Below, piece by piece: positions 1 through 8,733 of a DNA stretch of 64,000 nt. Origin of the DNA: Stentor roeselii. Its lineage: Eukaryota > Ciliophora > Heterotrichea > Heterotrichida > Stentoridae. Both the position numbers and the translations under genes were made by a program. Each line of letters opens with the position of its first letter. Within the stretch, counting starts at the first letter, position 1. The stretch is from contig RSEH01000113.1 of NCBI GenBank assembly GCA_006503475.1, forward strand, positions 81,746 through 145,745. The letters run 5' to 3'. The notes beneath the pieces were generated by a model, which did not search any database, had not been told where the DNA came from, and worked only from the letters and a program-made list of their open reading frames with translations.

Positions 1-555
1 TGGAAATACTGTTTTGAAATCTGGAATATGCAAAACATTAGAAGACAATCAATTATAAATGATTCATTTAAGAGATGTAGTGATTTTAAATTTTCTCATG
101 ATGAGATGATCATGGTATCTCATTCAAGAGATGATAAAGTTATTTATATATGGAATGTAGCAGATTGGAGCATTAAATTTATTCTCAATAGTCAAAATAA
201 TCATATTTCTTTTTATTTTTCTGACATGAATTTCTTTCTTGCATCAATAGGTAATGATTTTACAGAAATATGGAATTTAAATGATAAGAGTCTCTCCTTA
301 ACAATTAATGATACTTTATTGTCGATAACCTTTAGTCCAGACAGTGCGTTTTGTGTCGCAGGCTCAAATAAAGATATAAAAATATTTAGTATTCAAACTA
401 AAAGAGTTATAATGAAACTGCTATACCAAATAACCCCATTGAAATTATCATTTACTCATAAAGGTCAATTTTTATGGTTATTAAGCTATGATGCAACATT
501 TAAAATTTCATTTTCGAACAAATATAGGTTGATTGAAAATTCCTATAGATATTAA
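1..555 (+). CDS. WD40-repeat protein, C-terminal part (5' end outside window)
   Basis: The reading frame is open from base 1 and ends at TAA 553-555, so this is the last 184 residues of a larger gene. The first in-frame ATG is at base 28, but the codons before it already read FEIWN, a typical WD-repeat strand, so that ATG is internal. Further WD-like strands are visible (VIYIWNVADW, FTEIWNLND, DIKIFS), spaced by roughly 40 residues. This fits two to four degenerate beta-propeller blades. WD40 propellers are binding platforms; no partner can be named. Codons are more AT-rich than in the genes from 2.7 kb onwards. Confidence 0.7.
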   Translation, partial: WKYCFEIWNMQNIRRQSIINDSFKRCSDFKFSHDEMIMVSHSRDDKVIYIWNVADWSIKFILNSQNNHISFYFSDMNFFLASIGNDFTEIWNLNDKSLSLTINDTLLSITFSPDSAFCVAGSNKDIKIFSIQTKRVIMKLLYQITPLKLSFTHKGQFLWLLSYDATFKISFSNKYRLIENSYRY

Positions 556-850
556 TGATTCATATATACTAAAAGATCTTATGAATGAATAAAGTTAGAA
601 CTAGATAGTAAGGAATGATTCCCGAAGGTTGGTATAGTTATCATTCAAATCTTCCAGGTAATATTTTAAGTTTCAGTATTACTCTATGCTATTTTTTTTA
701 TATCAAAACTGCCTGCAATAAACTAAAGTGATAAATATATAACTTGTTGTTTGAACAAGAATTTGAATCAATTTATTAAAAATAGACCTTAATGATGATA
801 TATATCTTTATCTAGTAGAATGGTTTCTTGAGTCAAACAAATTATGCTAT

Positions 851-2170
851 ATGCTAGACGAAAATTTGGCAAATCTTGTTAGACAAAAGGAAAATATTAA
901 AGAAATTTTTGATGATTCAGTTATAGCTTTAAAATTGTTTGAATACGATAATCATTATTACAAAAGCAAGTGCAAGTCTACTAAAAAATTCATTGAAATA
1001 GCATCAAAATTATTTATTGATTACTCTATTACAAAGCATAGTCATCTTGCTCTCTTACTATCAACATATATATTACAATTTGCAAAAATAGGCATAAATT
1101 TGAATTATCTCAATTTCCATGCTTGTAAAATTTTAATAAATTATTTAAATAACGTGAAAGTCTTAGAAGAATATGTAGGTGACAACTACAATTTTCATAT
1201 TTTGAATTATTTGATCGGATCTATCAATGAAATTGAAGTAATTAACATACTAAAAGAGCACAAATATCAGTTAACTTTAATTTCTTATTCAAAATCTAAA
1301 GAACTTCAGAAATCAGTTAATCCAAACCCTCAGAAAAAAATCAAAGAAGAAAATTTACTGTATAAAAATTTCTATAATACAATAAATGAAAACTTCTACG
1401 ATATCCAATACTTCAAGTCCAATTACTACACAAGAAAAGTAATAATAAAAAAGTATTTACTTCTCTCTGATATTTCTCAAGAAACCAAAGAATCATTAAT
1501 GAAAATTTTCCAAAAAGAAGCGAAATGTAATGAAATACTTAAAAACACAATCTGCAACTATCAAGGTTTTATTCAATCTAAAAACAGCTTTTCTTTAGTC
1601 ATTGAAGATAATGGGATAACTCTTCATGAATTTCTAATAAAAAATCGTACCAGCAGAGTTATAAGGAACCATTTACATGGAAATTGGGACAAAATGAAGA
1701 CAATTTATTATTTAATCCAATATTTTGCCTTTGCAGCTGAAAAAAATATTCTACATAGATGGATTTGTCCTTCATCATTAATTATGAACGAAAATCATAT
1801 CATAAAAGTTACTGATTTTATTTTTGCATCGATTAAAACTGGTGATTTTTGGGATACTACTGAAAAGACACTGCTTCCAAAATTTCCTGAATTTTACAGA
1901 TCACCTGAAGAAGAAAATTTTCAAGGGGAAAAATTAGATTTAGAGAAATGTGATGTTTATTCTTTGGGTCTTGTTATACTTGAAATTATTTGTTTAGAAG
2001 AAATTTCTAAGATAAAACAAAGCCTTGACTTTTATTTGAATCAAGTTAAAGAATATAATCAAGGCAGCATCTATGAATTATTAAAGAATATGCTGTGTGA
2101 AAGACCTCAAGATCGCTTAAGTCTAAGAGAAATATCATATTTAAATTTCTATAAATCATATGAAGACTAA
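851..2170 (+). CDS. Degenerate protein-kinase-like protein (pseudokinase)
   Basis: 439 aa. The first ~180 residues are helical and unrecognised. The rest resembles a eukaryotic protein kinase: VIIKKY near 195 matches the beta-3 lysine strand, a helix with KEAKCNEIL follows, HRWICPSSLI (~310) sits where the HRD loop should be, VTDFIF matches the DFG position, FPEFYRSPEEENF matches the APE region, and CDVYSLGLVILEII matches the conserved helix F. The HRD aspartate is Trp, the loop Asn is Ser and DFG is DFI, so catalysis is unlikely. From the family, such proteins act as scaffolds or allosteric partners; the role here is unknown. Codon use is AT-rich, like the preceding WD40 fragment. Confidence 0.65.
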   Translation: MLDENLANLVRQKENIKEIFDDSVIALKLFEYDNHYYKSKCKSTKKFIEIASKLFIDYSITKHSHLALLLSTYILQFAKIGINLNYLNFHACKILINYLNNVKVLEEYVGDNYNFHILNYLIGSINEIEVINILKEHKYQLTLISYSKSKELQKSVNPNPQKKIKEENLLYKNFYNTINENFYDIQYFKSNYYTRKVIIKKYLLLSDISQETKESLMKIFQKEAKCNEILKNTICNYQGFIQSKNSFSLVIEDNGITLHEFLIKNRTSRVIRNHLHGNWDKMKTIYYLIQYFAFAAEKNILHRWICPSSLIMNENHIIKVTDFIFASIKTGDFWDTTEKTLLPKFPEFYRSPEEENFQGEKLDLEKCDVYSLGLVILEIICLEEISKIKQSLDFYLNQVKEYNQGSIYELLKNMLCERPQDRLSLREISYLNFYKSYED

Positions 2171-2688
2171 AGATATGATAATAGTTAGAAGATTTAGATA
2201 TTGTTTTTTAAGTTAGCTCATCACTCTACACATTGTATATTAAATCATCTCTGAAATTTTATTCTTTATTAAGGATTCAAGTATAAGGTGTGAATTTCGA
2301 AACTTAGAGATTAATAATAGAGTTTATTATTTAATTATTTCAAGTCTAATATTCATTATTCTTGCTACAATTATAATTCTCTCTTGAATTTATCAATAGA
2401 TTCGTAGTTTTTGTTATTCCATAACATAACTTAAATTTTTATTATTTAAACAAAGGATTAATATTATTGTATCAGACAGGCCATATATCAATTCATTCAG
2501 ATAACCTCCTCTGACTTACCAATAAACCATCCACTTAAAACCTAAAACAAATCCAAATAAAAAATCCCAAAATCCATATAAAACCCATCCTAAAAAAAAC
2601 ATACTTCATCAATATTTAAAACTTTTCCAAAAGCCCAACCAGCTAATTTCAACAAAAATCATTAATCAAACTTCAAAATCCTACTAAC
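2171..2688. other. Intergenic, no gene seen
   Basis: AT-rich convergent spacer between the kinase-like gene and the minus-strand SDR gene. From about 2460 the plus strand becomes rich in C and A and poor in G, and this continues into the 3' end of the SDR gene. No RNA gene, repeat array or ORF of note is visible. Confidence 0.6.
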
Positions 2689-3585
2689 TTAATCTAACTT
2701 AACGAGACTTTCACCATCTCTAAGAATGTTATACCTAGGAACGAATCCAAGTTCGACTCTGCCTCTTTTCGGCTCAACAGCCTGATACAAGCTAAGTCCA
2801 AACAAAGTAAAACTATAACTTCCAATAAGCGGCCAAATATTCTCAACCCTTTCCACCTCCTGCACTCCAGTAAGTCTTTTCGCCAATTCAACCAAATCAT
2901 TCAAATCCGTTCCCGAGTCTTCCCCAGCAGCAAAAATTCCATTAGCATAGTTTTCAACCAAAAGTCTATAAAAATTTCCAAGATCAAGTTTATGAATGAG
3001 TAAAAGTCTTCCATTTCCTTGAGGAACAACGATTTTTCCATTTTTCTTACAAGCAGAGAACCATGCATCGACATGACTTCCTCCATAAACAAAGACAGGG
3101 CGAATGACACTGACATTAAGATTGCCTCCAGCAGCGGCGAGGGCTTGTTCTTCATGTGCAAGTCGGAACTTCAGGAAACTTACAGCGTTTTCCGAACCAG
3201 CTTCGTCGTCCGGAGTCACTTTTTCCATTGGTCCGTAGAGAAGACACCCTGTTGTGAACACAAGGCTGACCTTTTCGTTGGCTGCTGTCGCTTTGGCGGA
3301 ATCAAGAAGACCTCTCAACACGTTTGATTCCTTTTCAGCATCTTCGGCACTTCCAACGAAGCCCGTATGGATAATGCTGGAAAAACCTTGGGAAAGATGA
3401 AGGAATTTCGTGTAGTCGTCTTGTGAGTCGTTTATCTCGACGTAGTGGATCAATGGGTTTGCACCTGCGTCTGAGATCTTTGAAAGAGAACGGACTGGAC
3501 AGGTCACTTCGTGACCGTGGTCTACGAGCACCTGGAGCACTCCACTTCCGATTGAACCAGTTGCGCCAGTAAGGAATATTCTCAT
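2689..3585 (-). CDS. Extended SDR: NAD-dependent epimerase/dehydratase family
   Basis: 298 aa. The N-terminus IFLTGATGSIGSGVL is the Rossmann nucleotide-binding motif (TGxxGxxG) of the extended/atypical short-chain dehydrogenases. The next strand carries VTCPVRS, which suggests NADP(H) through the Arg. The substrate half contains VIRPVFVYGG, the usual RP..VYG motif. The canonical YxxxK pair is not evident: the region before that motif reads FLKFRLAHEEQ. It may therefore be an atypical SDR with altered chemistry or a regulatory/binding role. The substrate cannot be named. The start ATG follows AATAAA directly. Confidence 0.8.
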   Translation of the reverse strand: MRIFLTGATGSIGSGVLQVLVDHGHEVTCPVRSLSKISDAGANPLIHYVEINDSQDDYTKFLHLSQGFSSIIHTGFVGSAEDAEKESNVLRGLLDSAKATAANEKVSLVFTTGCLLYGPMEKVTPDDEAGSENAVSFLKFRLAHEEQALAAAGGNLNVSVIRPVFVYGGSHVDAWFSACKKNGKIVVPQGNGRLLLIHKLDLGNFYRLLVENYANGIFAAGEDSGTDLNDLVELAKRLTGVQEVERVENIWPLIGSYSFTLFGLSLYQAVEPKRGRVELGFVPRYNILRDGESLVKLD

Positions 3586-3934
3586 TTTATTACGAACTAT
3601 TATTTCAACAAATATGGAAGATTCAGCAGGAAGGGATTTTTAAAGGGTTTTTGGGTTTTTCTTCAGGTCGAGGTTTTTTATGGATTTTTGAGGAATTTCA
3701 GATTTTGAGTTTTTGGGGATTTTTTCAAGTTGTTTAGTTCTTGGGTTGAAGGAGATAATTATAATGGTTTAATTTTAATAAGATTTTGGTTGATTGGAAA
3801 GTTTATCTACTCAGTTTTTGATTTGATTATAATCTCAGATTATCTCAATCTTTTACAATCATAATCAAATTATCCCAAATAAATCTTAAAATGCTTTTCA
3901 AAGTCACAAAAAATTAATTTATTACTTTCTTATA
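3586..3934. other. Divergent spacer, no gene seen
   Basis: Lies between the SDR start (minus) and the secreted-protein start (plus). From 3600 to about 3800 the plus strand is T/G-rich and nearly C-free, the usual appearance upstream of minus-strand genes here. Nothing else is recognised. Confidence 0.5.
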
Positions 3935-4441
3935 ATGTATTTTTGTTTTTTATTCCAACTAACAGCAAGAGCAGCAGATTGTCCAGTAAGTGAAAGTCAA
4001 ACGTTTAAACTTCACGTGAAAAGTGATACTCTTGTTTGGGTTGTAGGGCCAAATTATCCTAATGGGGCTTATGCTTCATTAATGGACGGAAATTACAAAC
4101 CAAATACTTATACCGGAGGTTTCAATATCTGGGAAACCTCGACTATTGATTCATCTACATATGGAAAAAATCTAACTTTTATTAAAACATTTTATGTACC
4201 TGGAGATTTGAACTCTGCAACTATTTATTTCAATGTTGATGATAAGGGATACTTTTACATCAATGACAAATATACATATTGTTATTCAGACTATTGGTTT
4301 GATAGTTATGCTATGGCTTGTGATGTCCTGAGTTATATATCAGTAGGATCAAATACTTTGAAAGCTTATGTAATGAATGATAATGGTCAAGCATTATTTA
4401 GCTATAGACTTGAGTTAGAATTAGTAATTAAAGGATTATAA
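3935..4441 (+). CDS. Small predicted secreted protein, all-beta
   Basis: 168 aa. The N-terminus (MYFCFLFQLTARAADCP) is a short hydrophobic stretch ending in ARA-A, compatible with a signal peptide cleaved near residue 14. The mature part is rich in Tyr, Asn, Gly and alternating hydrophobics (TIYFNVDDKGYFYINDKY, NTLKAYVMNDNGQALFSYRLELEL). This resembles galactose-binding-like jelly-roll sandwiches, but that is inference from pattern only. Four Cys are present in the mature part. It could be an extracellular or granule-content protein. The start follows CTTATA. Confidence 0.6.
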   Translation: MYFCFLFQLTARAADCPVSESQTFKLHVKSDTLVWVVGPNYPNGAYASLMDGNYKPNTYTGGFNIWETSTIDSSTYGKNLTFIKTFYVPGDLNSATIYFNVDDKGYFYINDKYTYCYSDYWFDSYAMACDVLSYISVGSNTLKAYVMNDNGQALFSYRLELELVIKGL

Positions 4442-4653
4442 TAATTCATAGATCATTAGAGTAATTATTGCTCTTTTTATCATGTTTTTTAGGTATGAGA
4501 TTAAATCTCAATTAATATGAAATAATCTCAATCAAATTCATCAGACAGATCAATATCTCTATTGATTCAGTTGATAAAATTAATAATTCACCATTCTCAT
4601 CATAAATATACCTCAATCCTGAAATAAAAACCTCAATTCCATAATCCTAAATT

Positions 4654-5874
4654 TCAAGCCAAACTAATCTCCTTAGCTAATTTTTCTCCCATAAACTTTA
4701 AAGAAAACTCGCGACAAGCATATTCCTTAGCAAACCTGCTAATCTCATTCCTCTCCATTTCATTATCTTTAATCCTGTTCATAACCCTAGTCCAATTACC
4801 CGGATCCTTATCCAACAAAAACCCACTTTTCAAATGTCTGACACTTTCAGTAGGTCCTCCAGAGTTACTTGCAACAACAGGTGTTCCTCTAGCCATAGCT
4901 TCAACAGGAACGATTCCAAAGTGTTCTGTTTATCCGATACCATTTTCAGGCGTATACAAAACAGCGAGTGCATTTTGAAGAGCTTCTTCCTTTTGCCTAT
5001 CATTTAAATTTTTCACAAAATAAACCTGGTACCCTGGAAGTGGTTTTTCCCAGTCGTTGACTTCAGTGAAAGAAAGTCCGAATTTCGTGCAAAGTTGAAA
5101 AAGTTCAATTAAATGTTCTCTGTTTTCAGCAAGATCCGGGTCGTAACCGCCTCCAATCAACAGTTTCACTGATTTTTCTTGCATTTGTGAATAAGCCTCC
5201 ACTGCCAGGCCGATGTTTTTTTTGCGTTCGTATCGGTTTAAAGAGAAAAAAAAACTGGAATTTGATAGAAAAGCTGGAGATTTTGAAACTTCTGGGAAAT
5301 TTAGGTTTATGCATGGGTAAAGTACTTTTAATTCACGGGTTGAAAGTGATTTGAATGTGGATTGAGTTATTTTCTTGGTGAAATTACTGTTCACGTAGAT
5401 AAGATCTGCCTTTAAAATGCCGAGTTCTTCGATTTTGTCGAGGAAAAAACGGTAGATGCGCTTTAAGGCACTTTCACGTTCTGTGCATAGAAGTTGGTCT
5501 GGGTAGTGACAATAAAAAATCACTTTACTCGATGAAAACCAGAAGATTGGCAAGACTGCAGAGACCTGATCAACAATAACATAATCAAAATGTCCTGCAA
5601 AGAAAACAACATAAAGACTCGCCAACAACATCCTAACCAGACTACAAAAGGCAGTGCCCTTGCCCATGACCTTTGCTGGAAAGACACTTCCTCTAACCTC
5701 AACAGGAATAGTCCCATCTCTTGTTTCCTTAAAGCATCTGGTCCTATCATGTCGAGGTGTAAAAATAGTGACTTTATGACCAGTCATCTGCAGTCCAAGT
5801 GCTAAATTAACAACAAGCTGCTCTGCTCCTCCGATGCCAAGGTCAGGATGTATGATGGCGACATGTTTTTCCAT
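4654..5874 (-). CDS. ALG2: Alpha-1,3/1,6-mannosyltransferase ALG2 (two exons)
   Basis: Exons are complement(4941..5874) and complement(4654..4925). Removing the 15-nt intron gives 401 aa and restores the GT1/GT4 signature NEHFGIVPVEAMARGTPVVA, with SGGPTES following, where ALG2 has NEHFGIVPLEAM. The N-terminus HPDLGIGGAEQLVVNLA is the ALG2/GT4 acceptor-side motif. Family role: adds the second and third mannoses to Man1GlcNAc2-PP-dolichol on the cytosolic face of the ER. Length matches the family. The start codon lies only 2 bp after the stop of the upstream same-strand gene. Confidence 0.92.
4926..4940 (-). other. 15-nt intron in ALG2
   Basis: On the minus strand it reads gtatcggataaacag: GT start, A at position 10, AG end. 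It contains an in-frame stop if retained. Removal joins ...TPEN to EHFGIVP, which is exactly the conserved ALG2 motif. Confidence 0.93.
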
Positions 5875-5876
5875 TA

Positions 5877-7184
5877 TTAAACAATTTTCGTATTTAAAAA
5901 AGTGAATTCAACCATCTCAGGCTCTACAGTTTTTCCATAGTCCCTGGCAGTACTCTGCAAGGCACCTAGTCGAATATTTTGTGTTTTTGAAGGATTTTCA
6001 ACAGTTGATTCATGGAAAGTTCTTCTTTTTGATGTGAATTTGTGCATCTGGATTGAAGTTCCATAAGCGATGCAGACTTTCATGTAACATACTTCGCAGC
6101 CTTTCCCTGGAGAGACGATTGGGACGTAGTCATCACAAATGACTGTCGGGTATAAGCTGAGTGGGTAAATTGGTGATAATCCTGTTAATGAAACTTTTCC
6201 AAGTCCTAGTAAATCTTCTTTTGTTTGAGTTTTAACCCATACTTCGAAAATCAGGGATTTTTGGCTTAGTCTCGCTACGAGTTGAGGACTGGGCAAGAGG
6301 ATCTCGTGGTCTATTGACTGGCCTGAATAGTTCCATAGTACTTTGCTTTTAAGAACTTGCTTGTCTATTGGGGACTTGTATTGGATGTAAAGGCTTGGGG
6401 TTCCTTCGAGGCGGTATATGTGGTCTAATGATATTAAAAGAATGTCGGGAACTCGTGGGTCGGAATCTGAGGTTAGCGGACGGTCTTGTGAAAATTTTAA
6501 CTTTAGGGTTCCTTTTAGAGATTCTTCGTGGTAGAGAGGGATAGTGTATATGGTCTTTTTTGAGTCGTTTGAAATTATCTCCTCCCAAGGCAAGATACCA
6601 TCACCAATCAACTCTTCATCATTCAAAGCCCTCCTCAAGTAAAACTCAATCTGAAAATCCCGAAGTTCAACATTTTTACACTGAACAACATCCAAAGAAT
6701 GAACAGTTTTCGAGTCAAAACTCAGCATTTGCTCATTTTTCCCACAATTCGAAATCGTGAAAGAATCCGGAAAAAATTCATGAACATTATTAAAAGCAGG
6801 TCGATAAAGCCAAGTTTCAAGTAAAACCCGATCAAAAAACTCTTTCTCTTCAGGAACAAAAGCCAAAATTTTCAGTTTAAACTTATGATTGAAGCTATTC
6901 ATGATTAAATTCATTTCATCAACTTGCTTCACTTGTCCTTCAGTTGTTTTTAAGCCTGTGTCTAAATCTTTCTTTTCCCTTGATTGAATCTCGCTTTCTG
7001 GACTAGGGCTCTTCGGCTTTGAAGTCTGGTATATTGCTGGGGTCGGAATTTTTTTGAGACTGCTTTTTCGGACTTTCACTGTTTTCATGCCTGGCTTGGG
7101 AAGAGGAGTGTTTTCGACTTCTTGCATTGTGAGCAACTCGAGTCTTTGAAAACTTTGAAGAACTTCAGAATCGGGTCTTTTCAT
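5877..7184 (-). CDS. C2-domain-like protein
   Basis: 435 aa. The first ~100 residues are basic, Pro/Ser-rich and probably disordered. Two C2-like beta-sandwich segments follow: about 110-235 (VQCKNVELRDFQIEFYLRRA, LIGDGILPWEEI) and about 255-395 (SLYIQYKSPIDKQVLKSK, LIFEVWVKTQTKEDLLGLGKVSL). The LLGLGKVSL strand is the classic C2 motif. Acidic Ca2+-ligand clusters are not obvious, so Ca2+-independent lipid or protein binding is more likely. Tandem C2 modules of this kind occur in ciliary/centriolar proteins, but I cannot assign orthology. ATG is preceded by CTATAAAT. Confidence 0.6.
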   Translation of the reverse strand: MKRPDSEVLQSFQRLELLTMQEVENTPLPKPGMKTVKVRKSSLKKIPTPAIYQTSKPKSPSPESEIQSREKKDLDTGLKTTEGQVKQVDEMNLIMNSFNHKFKLKILAFVPEEKEFFDRVLLETWLYRPAFNNVHEFFPDSFTISNCGKNEQMLSFDSKTVHSLDVVQCKNVELRDFQIEFYLRRALNDEELIGDGILPWEEIISNDSKKTIYTIPLYHEESLKGTLKLKFSQDRPLTSDSDPRVPDILLISLDHIYRLEGTPSLYIQYKSPIDKQVLKSKVLWNYSGQSIDHEILLPSPQLVARLSQKSLIFEVWVKTQTKEDLLGLGKVSLTGLSPIYPLSLYPTVICDDYVPIVSPGKGCEVCYMKVCIAYGTSIQMHKFTSKRRTFHESTVENPSKTQNIRLGALQSTARDYGKTVEPEMVEFTFLNTKIV

Positions 7185-7570
7185 ATTTATAGGTTAATTT
7201 TTTAAAGGATTTTGGAATTGTGGGGTTTGGATTGTTTTTTTTGGAATTTGAGAGTTTTTGGGAAAATTGATTATTTGAGAATTTTGATAAAAGATGTTAT
7301 TTGGAGATGGTGATTGGATGATGAGGAAAGGAAGAAAAAAGATGATTTCTGAAATTATGAGATTAGAAAAGTATTAAAACTTAAAATACTATTCAACTTT
7401 ATCAAAATTATCTAAAAATCTTCATCAATTCTTAATTTTTTTCGAATAAGATTCTTGATAACTTATAAAAACCATCTAAATTTTCAAATTTAATTAAAAA
7501 TATAAACCACTCCAAATCCACCCATAAAACCCAAACCACAAACTATGTGATCCTCAAACCTAAATAAAAA
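7185..7570. other. Divergent spacer, no gene seen
   Basis: Separates divergent genes. The plus strand is G-rich and C-poor up to about 7330, then C/A-rich and G-poor up to the plus-strand start. No RNA gene or repeat is recognised; it presumably holds both promoters. Confidence 0.5.
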
Positions 7571-8092
7571 ATGAGTTTTATATATAAAACTCAAGACATC
7601 GATTCACAGTACCAAAAAATCCTAAACACCCAAAAAGACCTAATCAAAAACAACAAATACATGCGAGAACTAGAACAAAAATACCAAAGATACAGTCGTC
7701 GAAAAACCCGGTCCCACCTTCCCAAGAAGCCAATGACCGAATTAAAAACTCACGACTGGCCAATCGACAATTCAATGTTCACAAACATCCTAAAGCAAAA
7801 GCTCGAAAGTGTTTTTCCATCCCGAGCGAATTCGCATCAACTTTCTTCTCCAAAGCGTAGCCAATCACGTCCAAAAACAAGAAATTCCGAACTTCCTAAA
7901 ATGTTATCAAAACAAGTGATGGTCTCTTCAAACATGAACAACGGTGAAAGCATATCAAGAAAAATTCGTTTAGCAAAGAAGAACTCAAGTGAAGTTCCCT
8001 ATTCAAGACTAAGTCTTGATAACAGTTTGGACTACGTGAATGACGAGGAAGTCCGAGAACAGCATATAATAAGGATTCCTAGGTACTTTTAA
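7571..8092 (+). CDS. Hypothetical basic protein
   Basis: 173 aa, unrecognised. Rich in Lys, Arg, Ser and Gln, with an N-terminal helical stretch (about residues 8-45) and a likely disordered tail with Ser/Thr-rich basic patches. No domain is seen. The stop TAA (8090-8092) is immediately followed by the reversed stop of the next gene with no intervening base, so the two convergent transcripts must end in or overlap each other. Confidence 0.6.
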   Translation: MSFIYKTQDIDSQYQKILNTQKDLIKNNKYMRELEQKYQRYSRRKTRSHLPKKPMTELKTHDWPIDNSMFTNILKQKLESVFPSRANSHQLSSPKRSQSRPKTRNSELPKMLSKQVMVSSNMNNGESISRKIRLAKKNSSEVPYSRLSLDNSLDYVNDEEVREQHIIRIPRYF

Positions 8093-8728
8093 TTACTTAA
8101 ACCCTTTCCTAGTGATCAACATGCCGAATAATGCGAGAAAGAACTGAAGGATAATCAAACAGACATATAAAATAAGTCCTGCTTTCCATTCAAAGTCATT
8201 TGGAGATTTTTTCTGAATCTTTTCATTGGAGACTGAATCAATTTTAACGAAGCCTGAAATAAAGTAATACCCCAGAAATGCCACGAATTGCAAACAAAAT
8301 GATAAAAGAATCAAACATGTTATTGACCTGAACTTGAAATCTCCTCGACGGTATCTTAAAAGGTGGTAGAACATTGAAAATACCTGTGGAATCACTGAAA
8401 CGATACTAACGAATAATATCAATGCTCCTGCTACTTCGAACCTTGTTGGGTAGTCGCAGAACTTTGGGCATTCGTTTTGGATCTCGTCTTTAAGACCGTG
8501 ACATGAGTCTTTTCGCACGTCTGCGATTGTGTCTTCGTTTTTAAAGGCTGAGTCTTTTAAGATTGTTGAAGCTTTTGTCAGCCCGAAGTCCCAGTAGCAG
8601 TAAGTGAACCAGTCTTCTAGTGATATCGTTGTGATGGTTAGAGCGGTGAGAAGTAAACTGCTAATGATGTATATTAGCAAATAGACCTTTCTGACGTGAG
8701 TTGATTTCTTAATAAAGCCGTCTTCCAT
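8093..8728 (-). CDS. Four-span membrane protein, claudin/tetraspan-like layout
   Basis: 211 aa from the ATG at 8728; a longer frame exists only with a TTG start. Four hydrophobic helices at about 16-37, 104-127, 136-160 and 181-204, with both ends cytosolic. The first extracellular loop is the longest and holds a WFTYCYWDF segment and several Cys (DSCHGL, NECPKFCDYP). This layout recalls claudin/tetraspan proteins, but the sequence is too divergent to name. The start codon is 2 bp from the start of the divergent ALG6 gene. Confidence 0.6.
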   Translation of the reverse strand: MEDGFIKKSTHVRKVYLLIYIISSLLLTALTITTISLEDWFTYCYWDFGLTKASTILKDSAFKNEDTIADVRKDSCHGLKDEIQNECPKFCDYPTRFEVAGALILFVSIVSVIPQVFSMFYHLLRYRRGDFKFRSITCLILLSFCLQFVAFLGYYFISGFVKIDSVSNEKIQKKSPNDFEWKAGLILYVCLIILQFFLALFGMLITRKGFK

Positions 8729-8733
8729 ATATG
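8726..8733. promoter_or_regulatory. Head-to-head start codons with a 2-bp gap
   Basis: CAT-AT-ATG: the minus-strand ATG (8728-8726) and plus-strand ATG (8731-8733) sit inside the perfect palindrome CCATATATGG. All core promoter sequence for each gene must lie inside the other gene's coding region, or transcription must start downstream of these ATGs. Confidence 0.7.
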
